Origin: Sphingosinicella xenopeptidilytica
GTDB lineage: Bacteria > Pseudomonadota > Alphaproteobacteria > Sphingomonadales > Sphingomonadaceae
Reading direction: 5' to 3'
NCBI RefSeq assembly: GCF_042676985.1
Contig: NZ_JBHTIK010000005.1
Location: 186,001-250,000, forward strand
DNA length: 64,000 bases
Both the position numbers and the translations under genes were made by a program. Below are positions 18,640 through 27,468 of the stretch, piece by piece (position 1 is the first letter of the stretch; each line of letters starts with the position of its first letter). The notes beneath the pieces are model-generated. The model had not been told where the DNA came from and did no database searches. It saw nothing but the letters and a program-made list of their open reading frames with translations.

Positions 18640-18670
18640 AAAAAAGGGAGATGGCGACCCATCTCCCTTT
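18640..18670 (-). terminator. Intrinsic terminator of rplU-rpmA
   Basis: On the minus strand AAAGGGAGATGG (18670-18659) pairs perfectly with CCATCTCCCTTT (18654-18643) around a 4-base loop and is followed by a T-run to 18640. It lies about 70 bases after the rpmA stop, so it separates the ribosomal-protein operon from the downstream GNAT-obgE run. Confidence 0.9.
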
Positions 18671-18737
18671 CCCTGTGCGTATGCACCAGATTCAGAGGCC
18701 GCCTACCCGGCGGCCGTATATCAAGCGGGCCGCCTCG

Positions 18738-19007
18738 CTATTCCGCTGCCATCGGCATTGGATCGACGCTGACGAATTTGCGTCCAAGCTTGCCGTCGTG
18801 GAACGCTACGCGGCCTTCGACGAGCGCGAACAGCGTGTGGTCCTTGCCGATGCCGACATTACGGCCCGGGTAGAACTTGGTTCCGCGTTGACGGACGAGA
18901 ATGTTGCCAGCGAGCACGTCCTGCCCGCCGAAGCGCTTCACGCCAAGACGCTTGCCTGCCGAATCGCGACCGTTGCGCGACGAACCGCCAGCTTTCTTAT
19001 GTGCCAT
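18738..19007 (-). CDS. rpmA: 50S ribosomal protein L27
   Basis: An 89-residue L27, near the peptidyl-transferase centre. It begins MAHKKAGGSSRNGRDS with the standard GQDVLAGNILVRQRGTKFYPG and VGIGKDHTLFAL blocks. There is no cleavable N-terminal extension as in Firmicutes. It follows rplU by 16 bases and ends before a strong terminator. Confidence 0.98.
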   Translation of the reverse strand: MAHKKAGGSSRNGRDSAGKRLGVKRFGGQDVLAGNILVRQRGTKFYPGRNVGIGKDHTLFALVEGRVAFHDGKLGRKFVSVDPMPMAAE

Positions 19008-19023
19008 GGTTCAAACTCCTCTT

Positions 19024-19467
19024 TTACTCGGCGTCGGTCTTGGCAGCGGCCTTCGCAGGCGCGGCCTTCTTGGCCGGGGCCTTCTTCGCAGGCTTTTCAG
19101 CCGGCTCGGCGGCGGCTTCCACGGCCGGTGCGGCTTCCGCCTTCGCGGCCTTCGGCGCCTTCGCAGCGGCCTTACCGATCGCGGTGATCTTCAGCACCGT
19201 CAGCAGCTGGCGGTGGCCGTTACGGCGGCGATAGCCGTGGCGGCGCTTCTTCTTGAAGACGATGACCTTGTCGCCCTTGGGCTGCGCCACGATCTCGGCA
19301 GAAACGACCTGACCAGCCACGTCCTTGAGTTCGCCGCCCTCGCCGATGGCAAGGATATCGCCCAGCTGGACGGTTTCGCCGACTTCGCCCTTCAGGCGGT
19401 CGACTGTGATCTTCTGTTCGGCGGCAACGCGATACTGCTTGCCGCCCGTGCGCACGACTGCGAACAT
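19024..19467 (-). CDS. rplU: 50S ribosomal protein L21 with Ala/Lys/Glu-rich tail
   Basis: A 147-residue L21. Residues 1-102 are the normal protein: MFAVVRTGGKQYRVAAEQK at the start and KKKRRHGYRRRNGHRQLLT near residue 80. About 45 extra residues form an Ala/Lys/Glu/Pro-rich tail (AEPAEKPAKKAPAKKAA-like), probably disordered. Such tails on L21 occur in other alphaproteobacteria. The ATG at 19467 was chosen because the conserved N-terminus begins there. A promoter lies at 19549-19577. Confidence 0.97.
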   Translation of the reverse strand: MFAVVRTGGKQYRVAAEQKITVDRLKGEVGETVQLGDILAIGEGGELKDVAGQVVSAEIVAQPKGDKVIVFKKKRRHGYRRRNGHRQLLTVLKITAIGKAAAKAPKAAKAEAAPAVEAAAEPAEKPAKKAPAKKAAPAKAAAKTDAE

Positions 19468-19548
19468 GGCTTTGGCTACCTTAGGCCCAGAAATTGAACA
19501 ACAGACACCCGCGCGTGGAAACACGCCGATGCCTGCGGAAAGCGCAGC

Positions 19549-19577
19549 TAGCTACTGGCCGTGGGCGCGAATGTCAA
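19549..19577 (-). promoter_or_regulatory. Sigma-70 promoter of rplU-rpmA
   Basis: Read on the minus strand: TTGACA (19577-19572), a 17-base spacer, then TAGCTA (19554-19549). The -35 is consensus and the spacing ideal. It leaves a leader of about 75 bases before the rplU ATG, which may carry L21 autoregulation; I could not identify a binding structure. Confidence 0.7.
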
Positions 19578-19600
19578 CCGATTCAGCACAGCTTTCGCCA

Positions 19601-19999
19601 TCAATGGCGATGCCGTGATTTCAGCCGATAGCTGCCGTCCGGCATCCGCTCGAACATCTCGGAAACCGCGGGGTGCAGCACAGGCGCGCGGCTCTCGTCG
19701 GGCAGCAGGTTCTGCTGGCTGACATAGGCCACGTAGGTCTGATCGTCGTTCTCGGCGAGCAGGTGATAGAAGGGCTGGTCCTTCGCCGGGCGGATGTCTT
19801 CGGGAATCGCTTCCCACCATTCCTCGGTGTTGGCGAACTCCGGATCGACATCGAAAATAATGCCGCGAAACGGGAAAAAGCGGTGCCGCACCACTTCGCC
19901 GATGCCGAAGCTGGCGGTGGTGACAGGCTCGCCAAAGGGCGGCAGCAGACGCGGCGTGAGAGCGGCGGGGGGAGCAGTAATGGACTTCGCGGTACGCAT
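19601..19999 (-). CDS. hspQ: Heat shock protein HspQ (hemimethylated-DNA-binding YccV-like)
   Basis: A 132-residue protein whose residues about 28-125 match HspQ/YccV: ASFGIGEVVRHRFFPFRGIIFDVDPEF, then DQPFYHLLAENDDQTYVAYVSQQNLLPD. HspQ tunes Lon protease and binds hemimethylated DNA in E. coli. The first 27 residues are a Pro-rich extension without counterpart in E. coli. The ATG at 19999 has no ribosome site and lies six bases after a -10 element, so the mRNA may be leaderless (see findings). Confidence 0.88.
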   Translation of the reverse strand: MRTAKSITAPPAALTPRLLPPFGEPVTTASFGIGEVVRHRFFPFRGIIFDVDPEFANTEEWWEAIPEDIRPAKDQPFYHLLAENDDQTYVAYVSQQNLLPDESRAPVLHPAVSEMFERMPDGSYRLKSRHRH

Positions 20000-20005
20000 A
20001 CAGGG

Positions 20006-20034
20006 AATATAAGGGCCTGCAGCTCCTCTGCAAA
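20006..20034 (-). promoter_or_regulatory. Promoter of hspQ
   Basis: On the minus strand TTTGCA (20034-20029), 17-base spacer, TATATT (20011-20006). The expected transcription start coincides with the A of the hspQ ATG at 19999. Confidence 0.55.
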
Positions 20035-20097
20035 GGCCGCCCGTCGGTCTGTCCGGCGCCGTTCAATACGAAAGAGTCGCAGCCGCAGCCGACTCGC

Positions 20098-21249
20098 TCA
20101 AGCTGCAGGCTGCAAACGAAAGCGCTTGAGGCTCGTGTCCGCGTAGGAAATGCCCTCGGCACGCAGCGCCTCGGGGCAGGCCTCGTCCCGAATCCGCGCC
20201 GCAAGCAGTTGGGCAAGCGCCGGCGCCGTCTGGATGCCGTAGCCGCCCTGGCCGGCAAGCCAGTAGAAGCCCGGCAGGTCGCAATCCGGCCCGGCGATCG
20301 GCAGCCGGTCCCGCGTGAACGTACGGAGACCCGCCCAGCTGTGCCGAACGCGTCGGGCCTGAAGCGTCGTCGCTGTGCAGATCCTGTCGACCGCGACGGC
20401 GATGTCCCATTCGTCCGGCTGCGCGTCGCATGGCTCGCAGGCCGTTTCGTCCGCGGGCGAGAGCAGAAGCGCCCCCGCGTCCGGTTTGAAGTAGAAGTCT
20501 TCGTCGATATCCATCACGAACGGCCAGCGCGCGATTTCCATGTCCGCGGGCGGGTCCACGAGGACAGCAGTGCGCCGAAACGGCTGCACATAGCCGGCTC
20601 TCGATCCGGCCATGGCGGCGACGCGGTCGGCCCATGCGCCGGCTGCGTTCACGACGATCGCGCTCGTAAAAACGCCCGCTGCCGAGCGTAGCGTCCAGCG
20701 GCCGTCCTGATGGTCGAGGCCTTCAAGTCCCGACTGCGTCGCCAGGGTGCCGCCGTTCCGCCGGAATGCGCGCAGATAGCCCTGTTGCAGGGCATCGACA
20801 TCGATCGCGAGCGCGCCGGGCTCATAAACCGATGCTGCCACATAAGGCTCGGCGAGCAGCGGACATAGGCGCCGCGTGGCGGCGGCATCCATCCACGTGG
20901 TGAGAGGCGCGATATCCGGCCGTTCAAAGAAGGCCTCCAGGCGCCCGAGTTGGTCCGCGCGGGCAACTAACATGTTGCCGAGCGGTGAAGCCAGCGCATG
21001 GTCGGCGAAGCCGTCAGGCGGCGTGGTGAGAAAGTCCCGGCTGGCGCGCGACAGGGCGCGAACGGTTTCATTGCCGTAGATGGCCGTGAAGACCGCCGCG
21101 GACCGCCCCGTCGCGTGATAACTCGGTTGATCTTCCCGTTCGAGGAGCAGCACCCTGTGGGTCGAGGACAGTGCGCTTGCGATTGAGGCGCCGGCCATGC
21201 CGGCGCCGATTACGGCAATGTCGAATGTGGCGTCGGGAACCGTGATCAT
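20098..21249 (-). CDS. FAD-dependent amine/amino-acid oxidoreductase (DAO family)
   Basis: A 383-residue flavoprotein. The N-terminal dinucleotide motif is AVIGAGMAGASIASAL (residues 11-26), followed by the FAD ribose region LLLEREDQPSYHATGRSAA, and the C-terminal WLAGQGGYGIQTAPALAQLLA closes the FAD domain. The fold is that of D-amino acid dehydrogenase, sarcosine oxidase and opine oxidase subunits. The ATG at 21249 overlaps the hyuB stop by four bases (ATGA), so it is translationally coupled to the hydantoinase-like pair and probably oxidises the amine or amino acid they release. The substrate is not readable from sequence. Confidence 0.88.
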   Translation of the reverse strand: MITVPDATFDIAVIGAGMAGASIASALSSTHRVLLLEREDQPSYHATGRSAAVFTAIYGNETVRALSRASRDFLTTPPDGFADHALASPLGNMLVARADQLGRLEAFFERPDIAPLTTWMDAAATRRLCPLLAEPYVAASVYEPGALAIDVDALQQGYLRAFRRNGGTLATQSGLEGLDHQDGRWTLRSAAGVFTSAIVVNAAGAWADRVAAMAGSRAGYVQPFRRTAVLVDPPADMEIARWPFVMDIDEDFYFKPDAGALLLSPADETACEPCDAQPDEWDIAVAVDRICTATTLQARRVRHSWAGLRTFTRDRLPIAGPDCDLPGFYWLAGQGGYGIQTAPALAQLLAARIRDEACPEALRAEGISYADTSLKRFRLQPAA

Positions 21250-22982
21250 GAAGCGGCCCGCAACTCCCGCGTCTTCTGCAGGTCGAGCGACCAGGCCCCG
21301 CTGCGTTCCTCGACGACGACACCGTAGTGGGTGCGGGCGTCCTCGGCGGTGAGGAACTCGTTGCGGACATCGCTGAGCACAAGCTCCGGATCGCGTTCGC
21401 TGGCCTTGCCCCACGCCCCGCCGCCGCCGGTGATCACCCGGAACAGCGTGCCCTCGCCGAACGGCCCGATGGAGCCGATGCGCTTGTTGTAGACAATGTG
21501 CTCGCCGTCCACCGGCATCACGGTGAGGCTGCCGTGATCGCCATCCGTGCCGTCCTTGAAGCCTGCGGCCGTGGTATCGGCGGTGTTTTCGATGACGAAG
21601 GAGGCGTAGACGCCGTCAGTGAGACACCTGTAGTCCTTGCGAACCCCCATGCCGCCCCGGAACTTACCGACGCCCGCGACTTCAGGCGCGAACTCGAACA
21701 GCTCGACGCGGAACGGATGACGCGTCTCGGTGATCTCGATCGGCGTGTTGGGCAGATCGCCGTTGCCGGTGAGTTGGTTGGTCGCACCGTCTCGGTCGAT
21801 CAGCGCGCCATTGCCGCCGTGCATCGGGTCCATCATCACGAACGGCTTGCCGTGGCGCGACTGGCTGCGCGAGAAGAACGCACCGGTCAGCTGGTAGCCG
21901 CCCGCTGGGCACTTGTCCGGCACGATGTTCAGGAAGCACCGGAACATCATGTCCATCAGGCATTCGATGACATAGCCGTACGAGTCGGTTGGTGCGGGCC
22001 ACACCGGATTGACGATCGATTCCGGCGGCAGCTCGAAATCCAGGCACTTCGTGTGGCCGGCGTTGCAGGGATCGAACGGCAGTAGGATGCCCTTCAGCGA
22101 CGATGCCAATATGCCCTTGGTGCAGGGCGCGGGGAGGTTGATCGGCCCGCGCGCCGTGGGGCTCGAACCGTTCAGCGAGAAGTGCACGCGGTCGCCCTGG
22201 ATCGTGACCTTCAGGCAGACGAGGAATTCGCCGTCTTCCTGCACGCCGTCGCTGTCGAGCCGAATGGAGGTGCCGTATTCACCGTCCGGCAATGCCGCGA
22301 TCGTCGCGCGCATCGAGCGGTCGGTCTGGTCGATCACATAGTCCATCGCCTCGCGGATCGTCGCCGTTCCGTATTTGGCGCACAGAGACTGGATGCGCTC
22401 GCAGCCCTGCCTGCACGAGGCGATCTGTGCTTCAAGGTCGCCCTTCACGATTTCCGGCACGCGGACGTTGCAGTCGATCAGATCCCATAGGCCCTGGTTC
22501 TTGACACCGCGTTCCACGATCTTCTGGTGCCGGAAGCAGAGGCCTTCCTGAAATGTGTCCGTCGTGTCCGGGCACCAGCCGCCCGGATTCTTGCCGCCGA
22601 CATCCGCCCAGTGCGCGGCGGTTCCGCAGAAGGCGACGAGCTCGTCTTCGAAGAATACCGGCATGTAGACGTTGGTGTCGGAAATGTGCGTTCCGGTTTC
22701 GAAAGGATCGTTGACGATGAGGACGTCGCCTTCCGCGAAATTGCCATTCCACCTGGCGATTCCGGCGCGCACGGCCTCCGGGAACGCTTGGCTGAACACG
22801 ATCACGCCCGGCGTTTCCGCCCACATGTCGCCGTTCGCTGACATGATGGTGACGCTGAAGTCCTGGACTTCATAAAGCAGCGGATTGAAGGCCGTGCGGA
22901 TCATGGTCTTCGCCATTTCCTCGGTCGCGGCCACGAGGCGGTTGCGGATGATCTCCGTCAGAACGACGTCTACTTTGCGCAT
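21246..22982 (-). CDS. hyuB: Hydantoinase B / oxoprolinase family subunit
   Basis: A 578-residue HyuB-family protein (N-methylhydantoinase B, 5-oxoprolinase C-terminal half, acetone carboxylase alpha-like). Family blocks include EEMAKTMIRTAFNPLLYEVQDFS near residue 22, GDVLIVNDPFETGTHISDTN near 85, ETRHPFRVELFEF, and GGMGVRKDYR. It works with HyuA, which uses ATP to activate a cyclic amide. The ATG at 22982 gives the conserved MRKVDVVLTEIIRNRLVAATEEM; a much longer open frame upstream overlaps hyuA in another frame and is not coding. It lies 17 bases after hyuA and overlaps the FAD gene. Confidence 0.92.
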   Translation of the reverse strand: MRKVDVVLTEIIRNRLVAATEEMAKTMIRTAFNPLLYEVQDFSVTIMSANGDMWAETPGVIVFSQAFPEAVRAGIARWNGNFAEGDVLIVNDPFETGTHISDTNVYMPVFFEDELVAFCGTAAHWADVGGKNPGGWCPDTTDTFQEGLCFRHQKIVERGVKNQGLWDLIDCNVRVPEIVKGDLEAQIASCRQGCERIQSLCAKYGTATIREAMDYVIDQTDRSMRATIAALPDGEYGTSIRLDSDGVQEDGEFLVCLKVTIQGDRVHFSLNGSSPTARGPINLPAPCTKGILASSLKGILLPFDPCNAGHTKCLDFELPPESIVNPVWPAPTDSYGYVIECLMDMMFRCFLNIVPDKCPAGGYQLTGAFFSRSQSRHGKPFVMMDPMHGGNGALIDRDGATNQLTGNGDLPNTPIEITETRHPFRVELFEFAPEVAGVGKFRGGMGVRKDYRCLTDGVYASFVIENTADTTAAGFKDGTDGDHGSLTVMPVDGEHIVYNKRIGSIGPFGEGTLFRVITGGGGAWGKASERDPELVLSDVRNEFLTAEDARTHYGVVVEERSGAWSLDLQKTRELRAAS

Positions 22983-22999
22983 GGTGTGTCTTCCCGCCT

Positions 23000-25048
23000 T
23001 TAGAGAGTGGGTTCGAGAACGAGATTGCCGAAGGTGTCGCAGGTGGACTGCCATCCGGGCGGAACGATCGTCGTCATGGTCCATTCGTTGATGATCGCCG
23101 GGCCGGTGACGACCTGACCGGCCGAAAGCGCCTCGCGGTCGAACACGTCGGTCGGCACGGCCTTGCCGGTGCGCGGGAAATAGACCTCCAGCTGCCGCAT
23201 CGCCGCACCCTGCGGCCTCTCCGGCATCGGCGCGATTTCCGGCGCGCGAACACGCCCGATCGCGCGGCAGCGGATAGAGACCAGCTCCAGCGGGGCATCC
23301 GGCTCGCCGTGGCCATAGAGCCGGATATGCGAGTCCACGAAGCGTTGCCGCGCGCCTTCCAGAATAGACGCGGCATCCTGCCATGCATCCTCCAGATCGA
23401 CCGTGATCGTGTATTCCTGATTCTCGAACCGGAGGTCGAAACGTTTCACACGCTCGATATCTTCGGCGGCGAAGCCGTACTGGCCGATGCCGCTTGCTGC
23501 CCGCGTTTCCAGCTCGTTCATCGTCGCGAGCGCGCCGGCGATGTGCGCGGCATCGAACGGCATGACCTTGGTGCGGACCTCGTCTTCCATGTAATCGGTG
23601 GTAAGGATACCCCACGCCGAGAAGTTCGCGGGTGCATTGGGTACGATCACCTTGGGTACCTCCAGCTCCTCCGCCACAGAACAGGCGAACAGCCCACCGC
23701 CGCCACCATAGGCGAGCAGCACGAACTCGCGGGGGTCGAGGCCGCGTTCGACCGTCTTGCTGCGAATGGCATTCGCCATGTTCGTCTCGGCGATCGAAAC
23801 GATGCCTTGGGCAGCCGACTGAAGGTCGAGCCCCAAGGGCTCGGCGATCCTCTTTTCGATGGCCGCACGCGCGCCTTCGGTATCGAGCTGCATCCGGCCG
23901 CCGAGGAAATAGGCGGGATCGAGGCGACCGAGCGTGAGGTGCGCGTCGGTGACGGTTGGCTCCGTGCCGCCCCGCCCGAAACAGACCGGCCCGGGCGAAG
24001 CGCCCGCGCTCTGCGGGCCGACCTGAAGGCCGCCGCGATGGTCGAGCCACGCGATCGAGCCGCCGCCGGCGCCGATCGAAATGACATCGATCAGCGAACC
24101 GAGGATCGGCCGCTGCGCGATCTCGGCCTGGCTGCGTTCGAGCACGCGACCATCCTCGATGATTGCGACATCATAGGTGGTGCCGCCGACGTCGGTACAG
24201 ATGACGTTCGCATAGCCGAGGCGATCGCAGAGGAACTTAGCGCCGATCACGCCGCCGGCGGGCCCGGACATCAGCGTGCGGATCGGCTTCCGGCCCGCGG
24301 TCTTCGCGTCCACGACGCCGCCGCTCGATTGCATAATCGCGAGCGAGCGCATGTAGTTCGCGTCAGTGAGCTTGTTTTCGAGGTTGGTGAGGTACGTCTG
24401 GACCGTGGGCTGGATGAAGGCGTTCAGCACCGTCGTCGAGGTCCGCTCATATTCGCGCCATTCCGAGGCGATCTCGTGCGAGACTGAGATCGGCACGTGC
24501 GGGTGGCGCGCGAGGATGCGCTGCCTTGCCGCGATCTCGTGTGCGGGCTGGGCATAGGCGTGCAGGAAGCAGATCGCGATGGCTTCCGCGCCGCGCGCCA
24601 GCAGCAGGTCGACCTGTGCATCGACCGCTTCAAAATCGATCGGCGTCAACACTTCGCCGTTGAAGGCCATACGCTCGGGAATTTCGAGGCGCAGCGAGCG
24701 CTCGACAAGCGGCGGTGCCGCTCTGTGCAGGAAATTGTAAACGGGTTTTCTGCCGCCGCGGCCCATCTCCAGAACGTCGCGGAAGCCTTTCGTGGTCAGC
24801 AGGCCGACCTTCGCGCCCTTTTCCTGAACAAGCGCGTTCACGCCGACGGTCATGCCGTGGAAGATTTGCTGGATGCTGTCGATATCGACATCGAGACTTT
24901 CGATGCCCTTGAGGAACTGCTCGTGCAGCTTGTCCGGAATCGAAGGAATCTTCTCCACGCGGGCGGCACCGGTGGCCTCGTCCATCAAAACGAAGTCCAT
25001 GAATGTGCCGCCTACGTCTACGGCGACCCTGTAGCGATCCTGTGTCAT
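23000..25048 (-). CDS. hyuA: Hydantoinase A / oxoprolinase family subunit (ATP-dependent)
   Basis: A 682-residue HyuA-family protein with an actin-like ATPase fold: DVGGTFMDFVLMD (residues 10-22), GLLTTKGFRDVLEMGR, a second ATP loop VICTDVGGTTYDVAII, and ISIGAGGGSIAWLD. The first phosphate loop has Met where GGTFTD is usual. Relatives hydrolyse hydantoins, 5-oxoproline or lactams such as caprolactam, or carboxylate ketones, in each case with ATP. The ATG at 25048 (MTQDRYRVAVDVGG) has GGGAG upstream. It heads the hyuA-hyuB-FAD operon and is divergent from the TonB receptor, sharing a 250-base regulatory region. Confidence 0.93.
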   Translation of the reverse strand: MTQDRYRVAVDVGGTFMDFVLMDEATGAARVEKIPSIPDKLHEQFLKGIESLDVDIDSIQQIFHGMTVGVNALVQEKGAKVGLLTTKGFRDVLEMGRGGRKPVYNFLHRAAPPLVERSLRLEIPERMAFNGEVLTPIDFEAVDAQVDLLLARGAEAIAICFLHAYAQPAHEIAARQRILARHPHVPISVSHEIASEWREYERTSTTVLNAFIQPTVQTYLTNLENKLTDANYMRSLAIMQSSGGVVDAKTAGRKPIRTLMSGPAGGVIGAKFLCDRLGYANVICTDVGGTTYDVAIIEDGRVLERSQAEIAQRPILGSLIDVISIGAGGGSIAWLDHRGGLQVGPQSAGASPGPVCFGRGGTEPTVTDAHLTLGRLDPAYFLGGRMQLDTEGARAAIEKRIAEPLGLDLQSAAQGIVSIAETNMANAIRSKTVERGLDPREFVLLAYGGGGGLFACSVAEELEVPKVIVPNAPANFSAWGILTTDYMEDEVRTKVMPFDAAHIAGALATMNELETRAASGIGQYGFAAEDIERVKRFDLRFENQEYTITVDLEDAWQDAASILEGARQRFVDSHIRLYGHGEPDAPLELVSIRCRAIGRVRAPEIAPMPERPQGAAMRQLEVYFPRTGKAVPTDVFDREALSAGQVVTGPAIINEWTMTTIVPPGWQSTCDTFGNLVLEPTL

Positions 25049-25153
25049 GCGCTCCCGCTCTCGATAGTTTGTCCGCAAGCCCGGCCGGGCTTGCGAACTA
25101 TGAACTCAGTCCATCGAAGGAAGCGGGGTGCGGGCCTCATTGCAAGGTTGCAC

Positions 25154-25211
25154 ATGGGGGATACCCCAAAGCCGTTCCGGCATGTGCCTCGACTATGGGG
25201 GATCACCCAAA
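25154..25211. promoter_or_regulatory. Direct-repeat operator candidate between hyuA and the TonB receptor
   Basis: Two 17-base copies, 25154-25170 and 25195-25211, match ATGGGGGATNNCCCAAA and differ only at the two N positions. Their starts are 41 bases apart, close to four DNA turns, so a protein would meet both on the same face. The first copy is also a short palindrome (TGGGG-GATA-CCCCA). Its place in the divergent region and its regular spacing suggest a regulator site. Confidence 0.6.
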
Positions 25212-25255
25212 ATTTGGCTTGGACCACCCGCCGTTCGCCCCGACTATTGTTCGCG

Positions 25256-25275
25256 GATACTCGTTCACAAGTATC
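25256..25275. promoter_or_regulatory. Inverted repeat upstream of the TonB receptor
   Basis: GATACT (25256-25261) and AGTATC (25270-25275) are perfect arms separated by eight bases. It lies 24 bases before the receptor start, over the probable core promoter, so it could be a repressor site. I find no confident -35/-10 pair in 25212-25298. Confidence 0.35.
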
Positions 25276-25298
25276 GGTTGCACATAAAAAGGGGGAAT

Positions 25299-27383
25299 AT
25301 GATGGATACCGTTCGAACGCGGATTCTGGCTGCCGTTTCGTTGGCTGACCTACTTGTTGCTGCTGCACCGGCCGTGGCTGCCGAGCCCGAGCAGGGCGAA
25401 ATTGTCATCACGGCGCGCAAGCGCGCGGAAAGCCAGATCGAGGTTCCCGACGCCGTCACGGTCTTCACGGCACAGACCATCGAGAACGCCGGCATCAACG
25501 ACGTCACGGATTTCGCCAACCTTACGCCCAACATGTTCTTCACGCCGACGTACAGACCGGCGGAAATGCAGATGACGATCCGCGGCATTCCGACGGCACA
25601 GGGCGGGGAGGCCCCGGTCGCGGTGGTGATCGACGGTGTGCAGGTTTCGCATCCAACCTTCGTCAATCAGGAACTGCTGGATATCGAACAGATCGAGGTG
25701 CTGCGCGGTCCGCAGGGCTCGCTCTATGGCCGCAATGCCATCGGCGGTGCGCTCAACATCACGACGCGGCGCCCGACCAACGAACTTGAAGGGATGGTTC
25801 GCGCCTCCTACGCCAGCGGTAAAGACATTCGCGTCGGCGGCGCGATTTCAGGCCCGCTCGTCAAGGACAAACTGTTGTTCCGCCTCGCTGCCTCGATGCG
25901 CGACTATGAAGGGCAGCTGCGCGATCAGACCGCGCGCGACGGCGACCGCAAGGCGGATTACGACGAGAACTACCTCGTGAAGGCGGGTCTCATCTTCACG
26001 CCGACCGACCGGCTGGAGATCAATCTCAGGGGCAATTACATGCACCAGCGTGCGGGCGCGCCGTCGCTTGAGATGGTGGGCAATGCCAATTTCGATGACT
26101 ATGGAACGTCGCTGCTGAACCGTAACGTGCTGACGTACGACAAGCGTGAGATCTACGATCTCTCGCTCAAAGCCGATTATGATTTCGGCAGCGCGATGCT
26201 CACATGGATCACCGGCTATAGTCGCAGCGACGCACATTTGTTTGGCGACGCGGATTTCTCGCCAGCGCCGATCCTGCTTCAGGATCTCGACCTGACGGTG
26301 AAGGCGTTCACGCAGGAGCTGCGGCTGTCTTCGCAGGGCGAAGGCTGGTTGCGGTGGCTCGTCGGCCTCTACTATCAGAAGCGCGACACTGATAACTTCC
26401 TGCTCATCCCCTTCGACGACGGCACAGGCCAATCGAACGGCACCTTCGCTATTCAGAGCTTCGATGCGGGCACGAGCAAGTCGATTGCGGCGTTCGGTTC
26501 GATGAGCGCCGATGTCTCCGATGACCTCGAACTCACGCTTGGTATGCGCTACGACCGTGACAAGCGCCGGTCTGTGGATACAGCGATCGGTGCGGCCTCC
26601 GAGGTTGGCGATACCTTCGAGGCTTTTCAGCCGAAGCTGCAGCTGAAATACAAGATCGCCGACGATCTCAACGTGTTCGCGAGCTATGGGCGCGGCTTCC
26701 GGTCCGGCGGCTTCAACGCGTTCTTTGCCGCCGGTACCGATCGTCAGTTCGACAAGGAAACCTCCGACAGTTTCGAGATCGGCATGAAAGGCGATTTCCT
26801 GGATCGCCGCCTGACGTTCTCGGCATCGGCATTCCACATCAAGTTCGACAATCAGCAGTTCTTCTTCATCACTGTGAGCCCGCCGTCGCAGAACGTCGTG
26901 AACATCGGCAAGGTGGATATTTCCGGCCTTGAAGTTGAACTTGCCGCACGCCCGACGTCGCAGCTCACCATCAACGCGGGCTTTGGTCTTTCGGATGCGA
27001 CGATCAAACGGTTCAGCGACGCCGCGCCTGCGCTCTACAAGGACAATCGCGCGCCACAGAGCCCCGCGTACACGGCGAGCCTCAGCATGGATTATGTGAT
27101 CCCGCTGGCGGACGAGTTCGACGTTCGCTTCAACGGCAGCTTCGTGCGGCGCGGCTCGATCATGTGGGATGCCGCCAATACACTACGGACGCCCGCGAAG
27201 AACCTCATCAACGCGCGCCTGTTTGTCGAACGCAGCGGGCTTTCGATCGGCGCCTACGTGGATAACCTGACGAACGCGCGCTATCCGACACAGGCGCTCG
27301 CCAATTCCTTCGGAGACGGTTTGCATTCGCGCATTCCGAGCCCGAGGCGTCAGTTCGGCGTTCAGGGTTCCTACAAGTTTTGA
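25299..27383 (+). CDS. TonB-dependent outer-membrane receptor
   Basis: A 694-residue receptor with a signal peptide (ending AVAAEP near residue 30) and a TonB box region (EIVITARKR). The plug domain spans about 45-150 with the conserved RGPQGSLYGRNAIGG, and a 22-strand barrel ends in the aromatic YKF. It imports a ligand too large or scarce for porins, powered by TonB. The ATG at 25299 has GGGGGAA directly upstream. Its divergence from hyuA suggests that it takes up the cluster's substrate, which is inference. An Asp in the signal h-region (SLADLLV) is unusual. Confidence 0.93.
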   Translation: MMDTVRTRILAAVSLADLLVAAAPAVAAEPEQGEIVITARKRAESQIEVPDAVTVFTAQTIENAGINDVTDFANLTPNMFFTPTYRPAEMQMTIRGIPTAQGGEAPVAVVIDGVQVSHPTFVNQELLDIEQIEVLRGPQGSLYGRNAIGGALNITTRRPTNELEGMVRASYASGKDIRVGGAISGPLVKDKLLFRLAASMRDYEGQLRDQTARDGDRKADYDENYLVKAGLIFTPTDRLEINLRGNYMHQRAGAPSLEMVGNANFDDYGTSLLNRNVLTYDKREIYDLSLKADYDFGSAMLTWITGYSRSDAHLFGDADFSPAPILLQDLDLTVKAFTQELRLSSQGEGWLRWLVGLYYQKRDTDNFLLIPFDDGTGQSNGTFAIQSFDAGTSKSIAAFGSMSADVSDDLELTLGMRYDRDKRRSVDTAIGAASEVGDTFEAFQPKLQLKYKIADDLNVFASYGRGFRSGGFNAFFAAGTDRQFDKETSDSFEIGMKGDFLDRRLTFSASAFHIKFDNQQFFFITVSPPSQNVVNIGKVDISGLEVELAARPTSQLTINAGFGLSDATIKRFSDAAPALYKDNRAPQSPAYTASLSMDYVIPLADEFDVRFNGSFVRRGSIMWDAANTLRTPAKNLINARLFVERSGLSIGAYVDNLTNARYPTQALANSFGDGLHSRIPSPRRQFGVQGSYKF

Positions 27384-27397
27384 TTTCCAGATCCAAT

Positions 27398-27440
27398 CAT
27401 GGTGCCTTCGTCGCAAGCGTGGCGGAGGCACCATGCGTTT
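27398..27440 (+). terminator. Intrinsic terminator after the TonB receptor
   Basis: CATGGTGCCT (27398-27407) pairs with AGGCACCATG (27426-27435). Seven further inner pairs, three of them wobbles, leave an AAGC loop, and CGTTTT follows. It would end the receptor transcript. An ATG inside its right arm (27433) is therefore an unlikely start for the next gene. Confidence 0.7.
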
Positions 27441-27468
27441 TCCACCGGATGCGGAAGGTTCCTTGACC

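Noticed and set aside
22983..24050. Extended N-terminus for hyuB reaching into hyuA
   Set aside because: The extra part is Arg/Gly-rich out-of-frame hyuA sequence; the conserved HyuB start is the ATG at 22982.
27433..27468. Earlier ATG for the OCD-family gene
   Set aside because: This ATG lies in the right arm of the terminator after the TonB receptor and has no ribosome site; the ATG at 27469 has GGAAGG upstream.
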